64,000 nucleotides of DNA, taken from NCBI RefSeq assembly GCF_910592395.1, contig NC_088308.1, forward strand, positions 1,986,001 to 2,050,000, written 5' to 3'. Positions 1 through 13,357 of the stretch are shown here, piece by piece; the stretch's first letter is position 1; each line of letters starts with the position of its first letter. The notes beneath the pieces are model-generated. The model ran no database searches. It saw only the letters and a list, made by a program, of their open reading frames with translations, and was not told the origin of the DNA. Source of the DNA: Lineus longissimus (taxonomy: Eukaryota > Nemertea > Pilidiophora > Heteronemertea > Lineidae). Position numbers and translations under genes: made by a program.

Positions 1-2751
1 GCAAATGAGAGATCTAATTCATTATAGTCACTGCTACGTGCAACAAGAAGATTTCCTGTAAGCTTGCTGAGTTTGATATTGATTGCGGTGCATGGGCACC
101 ACCTGTGATGACCACTGCAAACAAGCAAGTTTTGCCTCATGCGATCATGATTGCAGGTGCAGTGAGTTAAATTCCTTGTTTGCTGGGCCGTTAAGTTTTA
201 CCCGTTTCATTCCTTTTTGGTTACCTAAAAAGGACAGTCTTTCCACAAGATTTGCCCCCCCCCATTCCCATCATTCAAGGGAGTACATGTCCTGTTGAAA
301 AATGAGCAGGCTCTTGTTGTGTCCTTCCTATGTGTTGGTTACTCCTCACCTCATGGTAGGTTTTTTTTCAACAGTCGTGCTATTTAAAAGGCGTCTTTTT
401 CCTTGCATCCTGCAGTCCATCCAGCAAAAAAAGCCCAAGAATGGTTGATTGAATAAATGCTTGACAGCCAAGCACTTCATTGAATAACTGAAGTGTAAAA
501 CAAGTGGCACTAACTGGCAGACTGGAGTTAAATGGCCCTTCAAAAACCCAGTCAAAACAAATAGCCGAAAACCTTCAAGGGTTACTTGGGTATAAAGACA
601 TGTTCCTAACATGTACCTGTCTAAGTTAATCGCATTGCCCAAGGCCACATGCAGTTTTATAGAACATTTCGTCAGTGTTTTCTTGTTAGGCCCTTGAAGT
701 GCTGAACATGAAGTTTTATCCCAGAAGTTGACAGAATAGCTTTATTGGTTGATTTGTGTTTTCTTTTAGGCCCTTGTCCGCGGGTCATATTGGTCTATGT
801 CGATATTTCGAGGTGTTATTTTGAGCTCTTCTTTACACCACTAGTTAACTTTTCAACCTATTTAATAATTGTGTGCAATTGTTGAGGGACTTCACAGAAT
901 TTTTGACACTTCCTACGTGTTCTGTTTAAAATTAGATATTTTATCTCCCTTTTCACTATTTTTTAAAATCGAGGGTGAAGGGTTCTGACATCTTGTAAGA
1001 AGGTAATACCCATTTCATGATATCAGCAATTTTGGGTGAATCAGCCGTTTTCATCCGATATGATTTCAGCCAAACTGATCGTGTTTTTGGGATTGCTTTC
1101 TCTCTGCTTATTATGCTTACTTCATCAGTGGGATGTTAAGGTTCCCAAGTTTGAGACCTGCATGGATGCCCGATCAACAGAAGAAGTCCTTAGTGGGTAA
1201 TTCACATTATCAAGTATGGATTTCTCTGATCTATACTTGACATTATGCAAGCATGAACAATACATGAACGAAAAGGCAAGTTTTACCCAGTTTCATCACG
1301 AAGAGTTTTTAGCATCATATCACACTGTGAAAACTCAGACCAGCTCCTAGCTGCTGCTTGTGCTCCTATGGCTACCTTTAGAATAAACAGAGCCATTTTG
1401 CTGATCAGCCTAAACTGATGGGTGGCATTGGTGGAATGTAGTTACAGTTCAGTTGTTCAGTCATGAAATGGTTCAAAATGTTATAGGGAGACTATAGGCA
1501 GGAGCCAGGAAGGGGCAGATTTAACTTACACAAATTGCTGATAGAGGTCTGAAGACCCTTCTTGGGGAGGACCAGCATGCTGCTTATAATCACTGGAGTA
1601 TGGTTTTTTGGCAAACAGGAGTTTTTGAAATGGGTTGGAAAATGACATCCTTGTCTGCCAAGCTGCGTCATATGTCGTTTCTCATTGAAACTTATCCAAC
1701 TCGTTTTGTTTTTGTTTACCTAATGAGACTCTTTTACGCAAATAATGCTCAATGGAATGCAATTTTTGATAGGGAAAGGTTAATCCAGTAAGTGATAATT
1801 GTTATCAAGATGACTTTTAGTTCATGGGCATGTTTACCTTCTAAGAATATCATTTATTGATATATTGGCACATAGGCCAACACCATAAATGGTAACAAGT
1901 AAAGTGGGAGACCTTCCAACCCATGAATTCGTGCACAGGAGCTCACCAGTACACAACTATGTGCTATTTTGCTCTCTACTCATGTGAAAGATATATTGGA
2001 TGACTTCTGTATGATGAAATATCCTATCACTGGCACAGTGGGTGAACCAGTAACCTGTGATTGAAGTGGAGGTGATTTCTTTGTTGACCAAGTGCACAAT
2101 CTTACTGATTTGGGTTTTGCCAATCCTGTAGTGTAACGTTTACAAACCTTAAGAATTTCTCAAATTGCTTACCCTGACTTTGCTGTGATAGGCTACTGTG
2201 CTCATAAAAATAAGCTGCTGCTCTGGCTTGTGAATCTTATCTGAGGCTGGTTTCACTCTAAGAGGTGGCGAGCCTTGACTCGGTGAGGTGGGCAACCCTC
2301 TTGCAAGGTTGTTGCTGATTCCCTATGTACTCATTTGTAGGTTGGAGACCTATTTTAGGACTAAGCCACCTGCTGAGACTTATGGCATGCCCGGAACAAA
2401 TAAATGTTGTATTCAGAGAGGTTTCCATGCCATCGAATAAACAATATCAGCTACATTGTGGAATGTGTGCCTCCAAAGGGATGCTCTGTTTCCTAGGCAA
2501 CCATTTTTATAGGCCTTGATACTACTGTTATTGGGGGTTATTTCTTTGCTCACCAAACCATGACCTGTGCAGGGCAGATAGACCGTCATCTTCCAGTCAA
2601 GCCCTGCAATAAGTCCAGGGGCATCACCATGCTTTTTGGGATACCTACCACCCTATGTTAACCCCTTATTTTTCTCAGTTACTCAGTCACCAAAATCTTT
2701 GGAATAGATACATGGCAATTGAAGTTTTCACTGATAATGGCGTTTACTTAG

Positions 2752-3613
2752 GCTCTAGGAAAATTCGTCCCCGGATAATTCGTCCCCGGAAAACTCGTCC
2801 CCGGAAAATTCGTCCCCGAGAAAATTCGTCCCTGGAAAATTCGTCCCCGAGGAAAATTCGTCCCCAGATAATTCGTCCCCGTGGATAATTCGTCCCTGGA
2901 AAATTCGTCCCTGAGGAAAATTCGTCCCCGGAATATACGTCCCCGAGGATAATTCGTCCCCGGAAAATTTAACAAAAGTTGAAAGTTTCTGACATTACTT
3001 TCTAGTAATAACTACTACCTACTCCTTTCGACTTTTCTCATTCAGTGTTATATCTCTATTTACTACCCTACTAGCTAGTTACCTACTCCACTTTTTTCAT
3101 AGTAGGTAGAGGTAGGCAGGCGAAATAAATTTTTTTTTCTTCAAATAAGTATTTTTACTGGTCAGAATGAAAGAAAAGCTCTAAATTCTTCAATAAAATA
3201 TTTTGCCTGCCTACCTCTACCTACTATAAAAATAGTGGGGGAGGTAACTAGCTAGTAGGGTAGTAAAGAGAGATATTACACTGAATGAGAAAAATCGAAA
3301 GTAGTAGTTATTACTACAGTCCATTCGACAAGACTTAAGGGTCTTAGAAAGTAAAGTCAGAAACTTTTAACTTTGTAAAATTTTCTGGGGACGAATTATT
3401 TTCGGGGACAAATTTTCCTAGGGAACGAATTATCCAGGGACGAATTTTCCTTGGGGACGAATTATCCGGGGACGAATTATCCTCGGGGACGAATTATCCG
3501 GGGACGAATTTTCCTAGGGGACGAATTATCCTCGGGGACGAATTATCCGGGGACGAATTTGCGGGGACGAATTTTCCGGGGACGAATTATCCGGGGACGA
3601 ATTTTCCTGTAAC
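2752..3613. mobile_element. Foldback-type non-autonomous transposon with tandem-repeat termini
   Basis: Two long inverted arms (about 2752-3121 and 3207-3613) flank a loop of about 85 bp. The outer part of each arm is built of units near 13-15 bp: AAAATTCGTCCCCGG on the left and its complement on the right. The inner parts share GCCTGCCTACCTCTACCTAC in opposite orientation. Ends read G-TCTAGGAAAATTCG-like on both sides. An 11-bp direct repeat CGTTTACTTAG flanks it (2741-2751 and 3614-3624), the expected target duplication. No transposase is encoded. A duplication of 9-11 bp suggests the Mutator-like class. Confidence 0.85.
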
Positions 3614-6080
3614 CGTTTACTTAGTATCAGCATGGTGTGTTGCCATAATTTAGACCAGGCTGTCTGGTTCAGTGTATGTGATTCACAACATTGATAATTA
3701 AGTCACTTGATAAACTGTGCTATAAAAATGATTGTTTAGGAATCTGGTCTCCAGATACTTGATTTGAGTTGGGTCATGGGTTGACTGATGGTCACGTCCT
3801 GCTCCGTCGTGACAGGGAAGTGTGCATTTCCTTTATAACAGCATCTGAAATGTTGTACAGAATCAACAATCAGACAATGACAGAAATGTCTGGTTCCCTT
3901 CACCGTGGCTATGTACTTCTAAAGCGCAGCGCAAACCAGCAATTTTAGTTGTTGCGACCTGCGAAGGAGCCATAACAACACTGTGTATGTCTGCATGGCT
4001 CAGTCTTAGGTGGCAGCGACTAAAATCACTGGTCACAGCTTTTAAAGTTGCATTTTGGACAACAGCTGCCTGTAGGTCATTTCGGGTCATCTCAGAACTT
4101 TTATCAGTGATTAGAAGCACTAGTTTGTAGACATTGATTATTACAAACAATACATTGATTATGTAAATGACTTGTCATATCATACTACTATGATCATCAT
4201 GGACCTTCTAACCTCAAACTCTATACTTGGAAATGGACTTTACCAGATTTCACCTCAGAGTGTTCATATCAGTATAATCAGCAGTGTATGACCTGCTGGT
4301 ATAATAGAGTGAGGAATCTTTCACTAGATGTGCATGAATTACTACGCTCTTGACATGAAATAACCTTCCTTGACCACATCATTTTGATATTTGCTGGCCA
4401 ATATTGACAGGTTCTTGCATGAAGGTGCATTCGTTGGAAATGTTTGAGATGAATCACAACTACCAAGGACTTCACGTTCTTGGCCCAAAACTTTGTTTGA
4501 TTACAAAATAGGATTTAGGAATTTGTGTAACACATTTTATTCAAAGTTTTAGAGTGTGGGACATAATCAATGTAGCGCTCACTGCACTTGCTCAGTTTTG
4601 GTGACAAGATTGGGACCTGAAAGACAGGGGGGGGGGGATACTCTTGATCTTTGCTGAGATTCTGAGGACTGTTGCACACTATCACAACATGCTCATTGGT
4701 AAAATCTTGTAAATATTGACATATCTTAGCATGGCATTATGAAGTAGGAAATACCAGAGGTGGACATAACAGGATCTGCTAGCCTAGTGCCCCCAAAACT
4801 GACCTCTACTGTCAGCTTGTTGCTATGGTGGGTTGGTGATATCAAAATTTCATATAAACTCAATCTATAATATAGGTTTCGCATTGATTCCAATAGTTAG
4901 CTTTTTGCCCCAGTTGTGTGACAAGGCTTGGTCCATCTTACCCAGATGATCTTACCAAAGTCCAATCCCCAACTTATTGTAACAGAGGTGAGTTATGAAG
5001 TCCATTGGAGCTCGTTTAAAGGGACTTCATGATCTTCGAGCCTTGGACATGAAGATCGTAAAGTCCTTAACAAATGATATTCTATTGAAAGCATGATCAA
5101 AATTGGAATCATGTGCTGTTTTATCTATTAGAACGTTCATTATTTTAAGTCGTAATGGGTTAATTGGTGAAATGCACTTCAGTTGTTGCTTTCACCATGC
5201 TCAGTAATTATAAGACCATGTATATAATAAATGTTTATTTCATACAGTGCTACAGTATGGAAATCAATGGATCTGTTCCATCATAGGATATGCTGAGGTT
5301 GCCAGTTGCTAGGCTCCACACTTAGCTATTGTGAGCTGAATGATTTTGTCAGCAACAACATATATGCATTGATTTATTAGTACTTTTACTGTAGTTTTCA
5401 ATTGGTGGCAGAAGCTGTTGGGTGATGATCTTTTGGTGATAATCATGAAAGAGGCAGCAAAAATGCTTCTGCATGAGTCGCAGAACCGATATAGCAGTAG
5501 CAATATTCATCGCTTCTGGCTATTTGTCATTTGGCTGACATGTAAGATGGTTTAAAATATGGCGTGGATTCCATAGTATATACAATGTCGAACATGTAGA
5601 ATGGAAACAGCCAGTTTCTCTGCATCTAATGTATAATAACCTGATAGCAACAGCTCAAAGGTACATCTGAAAAAACCTCATTTAAATGTCAGTATTTCCT
5701 TATTACCTGCTCTGTAACTGCTGTTGTTATTATACTTGAAGCGTAATGTTTCCATCATAAATCTCTCTGCGAGATCTTCTGACTGCAATCGACACTTTAC
5801 CATGAAGTAGGATAGGAAAAGTGCATTTGAGGGGCCATTTCAGGAGTTCAGATCCTGATTCATGGCCTGCTCTGTGCAGAGGCATGTTGTATTTGCTACT
5901 TTTCTTCTTTCTTCTTGGTTCACCTGTGTGAAGATGTGCCAAAATCTTGGCCCTCATTCGAATTGTCCAGAGAATGAGTACTGGATGTCCTCCTCGATTG
6001 GGTCTCTTGCATTCCCTGGTGTGGGAAAGTTGATACACAGTTGGTTTACACATTGAGAGAAGGCTGGAAATTGAGGTAAA

Positions 6081-6180
6081 GCTGCTTGCCCCGGGTTACA
6101 ATGATTTGACAGTGTCGGGTATAGAACCCATGATACGATAAAGGTTAAGAGTTAACCTTTAAAACCGCGCTCCCCTTCCA
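6081..6180 (-). repeat. tRNA-derived SINE-like fragment
   Basis: On the minus strand the block reads GGTTCTATACCC (6118-6129), a near match to the RNA polymerase III B box GGTTCGANNCC. It follows a GAGCGCGG...TTAACTCTTAACC region resembling a tRNA 5' half. No intact cloverleaf is seen. Low-moderate confidence. Confidence 0.4.
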
Positions 6181-9100
6181 AATGGTAATATCTGTAGTAT
6201 TTCCTCTTTAAATGTATGAATGAATTCTCGCCTCCATGCAGCCGGTGTGGAAATGAGGCATGTGGTTCACTAATGGAGTAACTGCATTACCATAAGGGTT
6301 CCCTGGAGAGAGGAGAACAACCTCTGATTCACCATGTCTGCCTGATAAACTCTTGTTTTCATGCACACTCTACTCTCTTCATAACACTTCAACAGTTTTC
6401 ACGATGGTTGTAAAGCAGTATCGATGCTTCACTTGCTGATAAGGCCTACACAACTTGGCCAGAAATCAGCCAGTTTTGCATGTAAGGTGTTGCTTGTTGA
6501 CTGTGGGGTGTTACAATATTCGAACACCTTATTTTGTATTCCTGTAAACACCTCAAAAAGCAATCAGTCTGTCATGCATCAGTTGATTATGTTCTCCCAC
6601 TGTAATGTTCTATTGTGTTGTTGCCTCATTGTTACTCAACTGGAGGCCTACCCCATAGGATCTTCACAAGGTAACCAAAAACCAAAATATCAATACATGC
6701 AGAGACCCCTCCAACAACCGGATATAAAAATGCATAAGAGAGATGGCTGACAGAAGATATTTATACCACATTTAGATCAGTAAATCACTTGTTTTAAACA
6801 GTTTCTGTTATTCACAGTAAACATCCGTGAGATTATAATTTGTGTGTTAATCAGTGGTTCTGTAGATCTGGTACATGTAGACGTGAATATAGAGTTTCTG
6901 TATGGAGGGTAGGCCCTCTGTCAGTTTTGCTAGAACTTAGGCCTACATTGCAGCACAGCAATGTGAGAAACTTGAAGTAGGGGGAGTGATATACTCCCAG
7001 TTACTCAAACCAATGCTGGAAGAGCCAGGCTTTATAGGGTGTGTGGTTGTTGCTAAAAGCTAGAAAACTGAGCAATCATTTAAACTGGCATTTCAGCTGG
7101 CAACTGTTGCCTTCGAGAAAAGTGCACCATTCATTTGTTTTGCAGATTTGAAAGTAGAAAAAAACCTACATGTACAACACTTTTCAATAATAGCTGTTGT
7201 AGTTTGTACTATATTTCAGCAGGTGTCCTGGAGGCTACAGAATTAAGGCATTTCGGAAAAAAAAGGTCTGTCAGGCCGTAACATTTTGAAATACTGCTTA
7301 TTTCTGGGGTTTATTATTTTGAGTAATAGTAATTGCCCAATTGAGCTGAAGTCACCTTCTTTAAAAAAAAACTGACTGAGAAGGAGTGTAACTTGAATTG
7401 TAATTTAACTGCTGCAATTATGTGTAGAGGCTTTGGGTATTTATAATATGCAGCTAGTTTGGTGTTCAATTCCATTCTTTCCCTAGCATTGTGTCTAAAT
7501 CCTGGTTTCGACAAGTTCAAGTCTTCCTCACATGAGCATACGTTCCTGTTGTTTTTCATAGAAATCGGTAGAAGACCACAACGCGACCATTGACTTCTTT
7601 CCGGGCACACATTCGCCATTCTCCTCAAGTTTGACCAACAACCAAAGCAACGTTTACCTTTATGTCACACTATTGAAATGCACAAGGCGTGTTTGGTTAA
7701 GCCATTGAAGAATTGTTTATTCCCCAACATGTTGGCTTTTAGACTGGTATGTGTGCCTACAAACAGCTAGATTCTAGTTACACATGTTACTGCTGGGAAT
7801 AGCCTACTAACGGCCTGTTGAATTGACCTGTTCTTACAGGCCGCACTTCTTTCCTAAATTCTGATGTATTTTGCAGTGCTATTTCCCCACTGATGGTAAA
7901 GATGATTGAATACTAGTGTACTGTGCAGTAGTTACATCTAAATCATTGACATTTGTAAAAACCAGTAGTAAAACGATAACTAGTCAGCTGAAGTATTCTT
8001 CTTCATCAGGTTACCAGCAGAGTATACACTACCGATGTTGCAAATATGTTTGAATTGCACCTCAGCCGGATCTGCTTGTATTGTGACTGCTCAGCATCAC
8101 CTACCCAGAGCCAGAGCTAGCCTTGAGTGTGTGGTGCTATTGTCGGATCAGATGTTTGGGTCTTGAGTCACAACCTTGGACCCTCTTATTTCCTCAGCCA
8201 AGCAGGTTATCAATTCTTTGGATTGATTTTGAACTCAGGATTGTTACTCGATCTGGACAAATCTTTCAGCGTCACCTTTCATGAGAGTAGCTGTGCAGGG
8301 GTGGGTTCAGTAGAGGCATATAGATCCAGGATTCAGTGAAAGAGCCATCTGGGGCACTTTCATCTCAAAATCTTAGTCAATTTAAAAGATTTTTTGTAAT
8401 AAGAGGGGGCACTTGCCTCTGCACCCTCCGTCCCTTGGATTCACCCCTGGTGACAAATTCAGAGCTTTCACTCATCCTTTTGGCCTCTTTCCTTTCCTTT
8501 CATAGCATGTGCTGGTTCTACGAGATGTTTTGCACTTGGCAGATTTTCTTGTTGGACAAAACAACATCAAAAGCAGAGCAATTTTCTCTTATACCAAGGC
8601 AGTGCCTTGTTCTGTCTAGAATGCCTTTGTCCTATCTTATGCAAGCATGTCCTTGTATCAAATCTCAAAGAAAAATCTTTGCAATGGAGTGACCAACTAA
8701 AGAGTGCAGCCCAGGGCATATTCTCTCTCAAAAAAGTACTTGTTACAATTGAAAAAAGGGTAATTGAGCAAAATGCTCCAAAAACTCTGAAGGGTGTCAT
8801 CAACATCATTGCTTTTGTCTATATCACCTTTGACCTGCTTGCGAATCACGCTAATTGGACAATGAGGTCAGCGTAATGTTGCCAAAGGTTATGATTATTC
8901 TGGACATTTTGAAAAGCAGTTTCTTTCTGAGTTTAGGTTATTTTAGTTTGATTGGGTGGTGACTGAAAGTATTTAGAAAGTCTGTGTGGCAAGTCTCTAC
9001 TTGTTTATACCAGTTCACTTGTGGTGCCATTCTGCAAACTTCCTTAGAATGGTGGAAACTTTAACTTTTTATTGACAAACACTTTGAAACACTTTGTAGA

Positions 9101-12100
9101 AGAGCATGGCTTTAAAAATCTCACACAACTACCTGTGTCTAGACCAGTTTGGGGGGGGGGGGGGTGATACTTCCAGGCGCTTGCAAAGGAAACAGCTGAT
9201 CCTCTCTCAGTGGGTTTCATCGGACTCTATCTATTCCTTGAGTCGGAAGGTTTCATAGCACATTTTGTTATTTCAATTTGTCATACTGTTAATCGATTGA
9301 ATGTTACTTCACTTGATATCTCTTCACCCACCTGTTGCTGTAGTAGAGCAGTTTACGCGCTGTTTGTGGTATTTTCGAAAAGTAAGTGTTGCCACCTGAC
9401 AGGTGAAGAATCCATTTTTCAACGACTTGATCAAGATTCTCTTTCATGATGAAGGAGTGTTGTCTGGTCTTGGTTGTTTACCCTCTATCTTAAACGCTTT
9501 AACGGCTTGATTCACTATTGCTACTAAGCTATCGTTGCACTTTGAATCATAAGGCAATCATGTAAGTAAAAAGATGACCTCACTCTCTGATAGAACTTAT
9601 CCGAGTACTACCGTAGATTTCACCACCAGTGATACAGGCTAACGGCATGCCAGTTAAAAGCAAGAGATACAAGGTGATTAATGGATGATCGTCTAGATAG
9701 ACATTTTGAAGCACCATCCAGATCGTTGAGAGATCTTATGAAGTAAATGAAAGAACAGAACAGAACATGCACCTCTCGGCAGGAAATCTTGCTTGTCAGA
9801 AACCCCCTCCCCCACACTCACCCTGTTGTAAGCTCCCCTGAATTGATGTACTTGATGCCTCTGAACAGAAATATGATGAACTTATATATCAATGGCCAAC
9901 TATTATGTTGATAACTTGAGGGATTCGCTATCGGAGCATTGGAAACGTTTCTGAGACATTACTCATTGGGTTCTGATAGATCCCATATTATCTGAGGATA
10001 TTCAATGTCAAGATGAAGCTATATTGTTCAGATGTATTGGTCATTATACATGTACTATCAAAACATAACATTGGCAGGCTTGGGCTAGGGGGGGGGGCAA
10101 AAGGCTCGTTTTGCCAAATCATGGTTAGAAACATCTTCTTCAGTGGCATTTACCCCCCCCCCCCCCCTGCCCCCACTATATGCACCTAAAAGATTCGAGG
10201 TGAAACGAAATGATATCTGCAGACATTGATAGAATCTTCTGAAATAGTCCATCTGGAAGTCCACTTGGATGTTGGCACCATCTCAAACTCTCCCTGACCT
10301 TCCATCGCTGATCACCAGGTGGTTCATCTCCGTCAGAATATTGATACGCCAATATAGACTGATTGATAGACAATGACCAATCAGTCAGACCTCGTTATGT
10401 CTAATTGGAAGGCAGTTTTGGTGTTATTCTATGTACTTGCAAATTGCTTTGGAAATATAGGCCATGGATGGATAAAATGATTTGTTTTGGAATTATCTTT
10501 GATCTTGCTGCTGAATGTTAAATAAAGCACACTGCAAACAAACAACATTTATTGCTGCGAATTATGACAATTATCACGCTGATAAGTGATTGTTGTTTGC
10601 TTAAACCAGTAGTCATTGGGTTTGCATGGTCTTCACCGCAGGTCGCAGCTAGTGATAACCTATTCTTGGCCCCGCAAGCAAGAGATTGGTCTCGTGATGA
10701 TTATTGCAGCCAGGTCGCTGCAATAATAATCTCTCTTCTTTCTCTTGGTGCCTTTATTCTCAATACAAGCCAAGCATGGGTTACTTCGTTGTTGTGATAT
10801 CATTCTGATTTATGTTTTCTCCCATTCTTGGGCTGAAGTTCAGTCAGTGCACGCAATCTCTTGTGCCTCCATGATATTGGTAGTTGTACGTGCTACAATG
10901 TATGAACCAGTCCAAAAGCAAAATACTTGCCCAAAAGAAAATGTTCTCCCGATGTCAATCAACTTACAAAAAACACCACCACAACTTGACTTGCATTGGA
11001 AACAGCCTCAGGGAGTTCCTAAATTGTCTACATGGTTTGAAGTGGTTTAATCTTAGTGTCTGGACACCTTAAAAAGGCCTAAACTGCCATTCCTATACTT
11101 TCGATATTGATCAGTGCTAACAAATTATCTGCTCAGTTTGACTTCAATAGAATTGTTCAGTCGATTGAAGGAGAATGTGTCAGTATAGGCATACCTGGTT
11201 TGAGTTCTTTCACTTGTGATTCCCGATGATCGCTGTTTTTGTTACAGTCTAGGGCATCTTTTCCTGTATCGAAGCTGAAGCTTATTCCCAATAGATGGAA
11301 TCCCAGGCCACCCGCCTTGTTTGACACTCGTTTTGGATTCATGTGATTTGCATGCCAGATTTTGGATATGTTTTACTGGCATCACAGCATATTCTGGCGA
11401 CATTTTAAAACGTCACTTGGTAGAAACGCATTAAACCTGTTTCAAGAAGCATAAAAATTCATAACTTTCTATCACTTTGTGAATCTTTGACAGGTTTTGT
11501 AATAATTTGTTTGCCATTTTGATCTGCGATGCAAAGAATCCACTGTCCAATGCTCCTAGATGGTTGTTTGAAAGTGATTTTGAGATAAACGAACTAAAGC
11601 GATTGTGTTGTGAAAGGAATTGCTTGTACTTCCATTGTGATTTTGGTGGTGATTTTCCCACAGGTTGATAATAGGATGTCCTTTGAAACCTTACCTGGTT
11701 ACTGAAGTTGCCTGGAGAAACTCGCACATTTCACAGCCATAATGTAAATGCGATAAGATAACTTGCTGCTGGAATCGCTGTTTCATCAGACAAATTGACC
11801 TGTTTGAAAAGTGCATGGAGTATGACATTGTCTGAGATGAAGGACATTTTTTCTTTCCATAACTAATAATTAAATTAATTTCAATAATTCTAGGGTTTTC
11901 ACGAGATGATCCAGGTACTTGGGTTGGAAAGTCGAGTTTGTCCCAATTTCAGTTGAAATAGTAATTTTTCTCATGTGAATTATTAGATTTTCCATCAGTC
12001 CTGGCCATTGCGCTTCAATATAGTTGGTCAGTCTACCATTGAATATTTGGTTGCCCTGGATCTCTCCCCAATGGAAAGTTCTTACAAAAGCCACAAAAAT

Positions 12101-13316
12101 GCTGATACCTTGCTATGTCCTCGGCCAAGGGTCGGTGAACCCAAGTTATTTCCAGCAATGTAGATTCGGTTTTCAGATTTATTGGACCATAATGCAAATA
12201 TCCGTTTTTGGTGTAAAATGCTGTCCCCTCTTGTTTGTTACAATAGGGACTGAATTACACATTCTATTTATGCACACCACAAAACATGTAAGTGTATGAT
12301 TTCTTAATAGGTATGCGTCTTCTTGTTGACATTGATGACAATGTGTTTGGTCTTGCGTATGATTTCATATCTGCTGAAAAAGGATTGAGACTTTGTCGGA
12401 GTTGGTGCGATTGACTATGTTTTTGTTGACTCTTTTAGCAGAACTATTGCCCCTACTTCGATGATTACTGTGTATCGAGTCAATGATAACAGTTTCAAGT
12501 GATGGTCACCTTAAGAAGGACAGCACATGAACAAAGGTTTTGGGGGGGGGGGGCTTATGGATCTGTTTCTTTAACTGTTAATATCTAACTACTCTCATCA
12601 TTGATGTATCTTTTAGGATGTGCGTTGGGGAGCAATTTTCATTTACACTCACATTTTGCCCAACATTTGGAATAGTCCTGGTGGATTTCATATTCCATCC
12701 AATATTTATTAAGAAAACAACAACACGACAAGAATGGGCAGGTCTGATAATCGCTCGCATTTATTTGATTTGAAGATTTTGGGAAATTTTGTATTGAGAT
12801 GGCAACACTTTTCCCTTTGTTGGTGCAGACGCTATGTCTGTGAAATCTCTGAATCGTGGATATACTCCAAATATTCAATAAAAAGAGAACTATAAAATGC
12901 TGTTTCTGGAGTTTATTTTGATAAGCATTTTGTAAAATCTATTGCCCTCTGGATATTTTGTTAAGATTTGTGAAAATATTAAGTACTTAATTTTGAATGA
13001 AAAATATGGGAACCCAGCTTCAATGGTTTCATGTTGTATGTGTTGAAGTTTCATGCAGTTGTAGAAGGTCTGTGTTTTTGGACGTGTCAACCGGCTGTTC
13101 TTGCTCCCTGTCACAGACCCCACTCCAATCCAGAACCACTGATCACCTAAAGCGCATCTTGCATCTTTAGAATTTCAGATTTTCGTCAGCGTAAAGCGCA
13201 CATAGAGGGATTAGAATTGTCCAACACACATTGGCCGATGCCAACATGAAATCACCAACCCGTGTTTACTGCCCAATTGGCGATAAACTTACGTCTTTTT
13301 CTGTCATATTTTTCAG

Positions 13317-13357
13317 CAGCAGCTGACGAAGAGGAAGCAGAATTGTTTTTTCAGAAT
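13317..13357 (+). CDS. BICC1: BicC exon encoding the start of the first KH-like segment
   Basis: A 41-bp exon follows TTTTTCAG and precedes GTAAGT. It starts with two bases of a split codon and encodes AADEEEAELFFQN, corresponding to the acidic segment ending in FFQK of vertebrate BICC1. CAG is repeated at the acceptor, so the exact start could shift by 3 or 6 bases. It ends in phase 0. Confidence 0.85.

Larger units (their letters stand above)
1..13316. other. Long non-coding stretch: probable BicC intron 1 or upstream region
   Basis: No open frame over 120 codons and none with recognisable similarity. The first BicC exon found (13317) opens with a split codon, so at least one coding exon lies upstream. 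I searched by eye for the expected N-terminal exon and did not find it. The stretch contains a foldback element, a SINE fragment and several poly-G or poly-C runs. A cryptic independent gene cannot be ruled out. Confidence 0.5.

Noticed and set aside
2655-2975. Open frames rich in IRP and FPG repeats on both strands
   Set aside because: They are translations of the tandem units of the foldback element arm, not proteins.
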